Part shown: piece by piece, positions 33,481 through 64,000 of the stretch
How the letters are laid out: every line of letters starts with the position of its first letter
How positions within the stretch are numbered: the first letter of the stretch is position 1
From: Physella acuta
Lineage: Eukaryota; Mollusca; Gastropoda; Physidae
DNA: 64,000 nt
Direction: 5' to 3'
NCBI RefSeq assembly: GCF_028476545.1
Contig: NW_026732707.1
Span: 62,001-126,000, forward strand
Translations under genes and position numbers: made by a program
The notes under the pieces: model-generated
What the model saw: the letters and a program-made list of their open reading frames with translations, nothing else
The model's database searches: none
What the model was told of the DNA's origin: nothing

Positions 33481-34051
33481 TCTTATTTCTAAATTAGATT
33501 TTAATGACTAACCTAATGGCTAATTATATTAAAATTTATATAATTTTACTTTGTTATCGGGAATTATCTGGAAAGTTTGAACGAAAGCCTGCATCAGAAG
33601 TAGGTCATGACTGAGATATAGGATTTAACACAGCCTTCAAAGAAACAAAAAAAGAAGAAAAAAAAATTAACAAAAAAAAAACTAACAAAAAATAAATATA
33701 AAACACAAGAATAATAATCCGCTTTTTAATTAACTGAAAGAAAGAAAAGAAAATACTTTCTTTCTTGAATGCTCATGAGATCTCCTACATGTTGTAGTGA
33801 GTAGAGCTTCCATTAAACGATGCAATTTTCTTTCATTTTCTTATTATCATTGAATTTTTTTAAAAAAAGCTTATTATCATAAAGAGTTTATTTTTAATCT
33901 TTTTAAAAATGTAATTCCTACTAAATAAATTTCACACTACATACGCTAGGACTAAAAATATGTTTACGTTAAACCCCGCTCCCTCCCCTTCGTTCGTTGT
34001 AAAGGTGGGTTTAAATTGCGTTACAAAATTTGCCACAACCCACGATCAAAC

Positions 34052-34185
34052 AAACACAACAATAACAACAACAAACAGACACTGTGAACAACAATAACAA
34101 CAACAGACAGACACTGTAAACAACAATAACAACAACAAACAGATACTGTAAACAACAATAACAACAACAAACAGACACTGTGAAC
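34052..34185. repeat. ~32-bp CAA-rich minisatellite, 4 copies
   Basis: The unit is 'caacaataacaacaacaaac' followed by 'agacactgtgaa', with small changes. Confidence 0.9.
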
Positions 34186-34734
34186 TTAAAAAAATAAGCT
34201 GGCTAAAAGATTTCATTGTAAATATTTTAGACATATTTGGTACATTTGAAATGAAGAACTTAGCCTGTCCACGCACAACTAGCGCTTTAAACCTCAAAAT
34301 AAAAAAAATAAAAAACGTTGAATCATGCAGCGTTCATACCACAAATTTTGCTGCTATAAGTGAACTAGTTTTGAAAAAAAAACTATCTGCAAATATGATG
34401 GGTTATAATTGTGCTAGTGTTATTGGTTATAAATTATAAATAACGGATGCAAACAATATTGTAAAAAATTGAAATTTTGAACCAAATCAATCTCTTCGGT
34501 AGATCGATATCAGCAGAATGGGCACTATAAGAGATGTCCTAATTTGTTATCAGCTATACTTAAACTGTGTTTTGAATATCTTACTTTCACTTAAAAAACA
34601 CTAAACTAGAAGAACTGTACCCGTTGTATAATTTGTTTCATAATAATAACAAGTTTTTACACTAAGACAATAAAAAATATGGATGTTTGCTTGATAATTG
34701 AATAAAAAATTATGTATTTAGCTTTAAAGGACCA

Positions 34735-34736
<2 letters not shown>

Positions 34737-34822
<86 letters not shown>

Positions 34823-34824
34823 GT
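34737..34824. repeat. (TA)n(TG)n compound microsatellite
   Basis: About 60 bp of TA followed by about 22 bp of TG. Confidence 0.97.
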
Positions 34825-34940
34825 GCACCGTCTAAACGGTCCCAACAAATAGCACCCCCCCCCCCGTATTAGCTCCAGACAAATGGGCTCACGACAAAAT
34901 AAAATTCCCGACGCTTCGGTTCCTGACTACTTTCAGTGCA

Positions 34941-35390
34941 GCTGCAACCAATTTGCCGACCAGCCACACGGCTGCAACCAATTTGCCGACCAGCCACACG
35001 GCTGCAGCCAATTTGCCGACCAGCCACACGGCTGCAGCCAATTTGCCGACCAGCCACACGGCTGCAGCCAATTTGCCGACCAGCCACACGGCTGCAGCCA
35101 ATTTGCCGACCAGCCACACAGCTGCAACCAATTTGCCGACCAGCCACACAGCTGCAACCAATTTGCCGACCAGCCACACGGCTGCAGCCAATTTGCCGAC
35201 CAGCCACACAGCTGCAACCAATTTGCCGACCAGCCACACAGCTGCAACCAATTTGCCGACCAGCCACACAGCTGCAACCAATTTGCCGACCAGCCACACA
35301 GCTGCAACCAATTTGCCGACCAGCCACACAGCTGCAACCAATTTGCCGACCAGCCACACAGCTGCAACCAATTTGCCGACCAGCCACACG
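34941..35390. repeat. 30-bp minisatellite, exactly 15 copies
   Basis: The unit is 'gctgcaaccaatttgccgac' followed by 'cagccacacg'. The repeats touch with no spacers, so this is not CRISPR. Only two positions vary (last base G/A and base 7 A/G), and they mostly change together. The period divides by three, so five of the frames are open across the whole array. No promoter or conserved ends support a gene. Confidence 0.97.
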
Positions 35391-36475
<1,085 letters not shown>

Positions 36476-36614
36476 GCAATGTAGGAAAAACCTACATTCT
36501 ACAGAATACCTAGATAACGTTTTCAGGTAAGGTATCAAATATAACAAAATACCAAGGATTTATAAAGAATAAGCCGACCCGCGGCGTGTCATACGCTGCT
36601 ATTTAGTTGTATTA

Positions 36615-36965
36615 TTTTCTACTTTTCAGTAATTCATAATTTGTGAATTCGACAGTACCAATGCTTCCAGTGAAAATATTTGCTTTAAAACACTATCAGT
36701 AGGTGTTAAAGAGATACCCCCACCCTCCTTTCCCCCAACCCCTACCCTACACCCCCCCCCCTTGAAAGCAGCCTCCTCTTAGCTACCTCCCCTAACTTTA
36801 AAATCATTTCAAACTAAATTATCTGCCCCTAATAGCCGTCACTAAACCCGGCTCTACGATTGTAAACATTCAGCGTGAACCACAGCTCACCAGACCATGT
36901 GGGGGTGTGGGTGGTAGGGATATGCCTAGAGAGGAAGAGAGGGGCCTGCTAAGAGCGCTTACAGC
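36615..36965. repeat. Dispersed repeat, shared with 57880-58190
   Basis: The two copies run 'attcataatttgtgaattcg', a C-rich stretch, 'attatctgcccctaatag', 'cactaaacccggctct' and 'ccacagctcaccagaccat'. Both are followed by TA-rich DNA. Type unknown, non-coding. Confidence 0.75.
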
Positions 36966-36990
36966 TTGGTGTTTTCTATGGTATCCAAGA

Positions 36991-36991
<1 letters not shown>

Positions 36992-37069
<78 letters not shown>
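36992..37069. repeat. (TA)n microsatellite
   Basis: Pure TA run. Confidence 0.97.
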
Positions 37070-37071
<2 letters not shown>

Positions 37072-37473
37072 TGACAAGCACTGTTCAGGCGAAGTGTCAG
37101 ATGCCCAGATTGTAAACGTGTTTAGTAACAAGAGTAAAAAAATGAAAGAAAAAATACAAATGAACAACAGGAAATCTTCACTGAGAGAAGTAAGAAATGA
37201 GAAGTGAGTGCTATCACTTACTACTTGCTGCAGGACGGAAGGCTAGAATGACATTTTAAATTGTAATTTTCTTTTTTTTACCCTCAACCAACAAAGATAA
37301 AGGAAGGTTCTGGTGAGAAAGCGTATCCTACACCCTGCCTGTAGGCCTACATTATTTAATATTCTACATAATGACTAGGAAATGTATGAAATGTGATAGA
37401 AATATGATGTTTTTCAAACTTAGACGATCCGTCTTATATACATTACCTAGGTATCCTATAGAATGTCAGTTTT

Positions 37474-37477
<4 letters not shown>

Positions 37478-37540
<63 letters not shown>
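37478..37540. repeat. (TA)n microsatellite
   Basis: Pure TA run, about 200 bp downstream of the SYD-1 stop codon and so probably in or near its 3' UTR. Confidence 0.95.
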
Positions 37541-37544
<4 letters not shown>

Positions 37545-37736
37545 GCCTATAATTTATAAATGTTATACATTTCTTTAAAATGACAAATATTTACATAATG
37601 CTATATTTACACACAAAAAATTCATGTTATAAAAAATTGCAGTTAAAAACTAGATTTAGAGTGTGAATATAGTTAGAGATAATGAGATGAAACGGTGCAA
37701 CTAAAAATTGGATAAGAATCTAGTGATCAACCAGCG

Positions 37737-63676
<25,940 letters not shown>

Positions 63677-64000
63677 TCCGGTTTGCGCTAGAAATTTGAG
63701 GTAGATCCGCCAGTGCATGGGACTACGTAGATGTAGGGTGTCTACATAGTTTAGAATTGAGCATTGCGTTATTTACTCCAAACCAATATGGAGGCCATAG
63801 GTTTCTCAGATGGTCCATGTCGCTGCTCACTGGCAACTATGAGAGAACTGTCCGAGTTTGATCCAACACTAACAAGTCGCCAACAAAATTCATCTTAAAT
63901 TGAAAAGGGTTTCCATTGTCTTGATTTTATAATGAAATTAAATTTCAAAATAAACGATAACTGATACAAAATTGAATCATATACTCATAGGATCTGAGAA
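63677..64000 (-). promoter_or_regulatory. SYD-1 5' UTR/promoter side
   Basis: Upstream of the start, the - strand has an ATG at 63816-63818 opening a 31-codon upstream frame that ends at 63723, five bases before the outer in-frame ATG of SYD-1. The transcription start is not visible and no TATA box is obvious. Confidence 0.35.

Noticed and set aside
34941-35390. CRISPR-like array of 30-bp repeats
   Set aside because: The repeats touch directly, with no spacers, and the DNA is eukaryotic.

Overview
The window is eukaryotic, AT-rich and very rich in repeats. It looks like genome sequence from a lophotrochozoan, most likely a mollusc and perhaps a gastropod. That placement is an inference from gene structure, protein sequence and repeat style, not from a marker gene. 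Two host genes are recognisable, both split by introns and pointing at each other. On the + strand are the last six coding exons of RAD23 (85-13910): linker, UBA1, XPC-binding domain and UBA2. On the - strand is an apparently complete SYD-1/SYDE/RhoGAP100F-type gene (63676 down to 37737), made of a tiny first coding exon, a 2.4-kb exon with the PDZ domain, then C2 and RhoGAP exons and a short last exon. All splice phases that I checked by hand agree.

Layout. 1-13910: RAD23, whose introns hold a hAT fossil between 200-bp inverted arms (about 294-3003), an integrase-bearing Ginger-like element with terminal inverted repeats (3691-5724), two copies of a 'tctggaaa' TIR transposon (about 6160-7255 and 10072-11885), minisatellites and a 200-bp hAT MITE with an 8-bp target duplication (13487-13686). 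13911-15150: RAD23 3' flank. 15150-26120: a mobile-element district with a 649-bp double-hairpin repeat (one inverted copy and three tandem copies), a MULE transposase gene with a CG-1-like N-terminal region, and a rearranged Ty3/Gypsy fossil with gag and pol head to head. 26120-37700: an intergenic, very AT-rich stretch with microsatellites, MITEs, a 15-copy 30-bp minisatellite and no convincing gene. 37737-63676: SYD-1, whose introns carry several minisatellites (12, 24-25 and 23/27 bp units), hAT MITEs, a TIR element built of alternating units and more copies of the double hairpin.

How the genes work. RAD23 is a ubiquitin-receptor shuttle that also acts in nucleotide excision repair. SYD-1 is a presynaptic scaffold with a RhoGAP domain. 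The two are unrelated and share only their convergent arrangement. Most long open frames in this window come from tandem repeats and are not genes. The most interesting signals are the co-varying arms of the 649-bp hairpin repeat, the CG-1-like/MULE combination whose first coding exon is interrupted by that repeat, the Ginger-like element with clear termini, and a SYD-1 intron made mostly of a 25-bp minisatellite.
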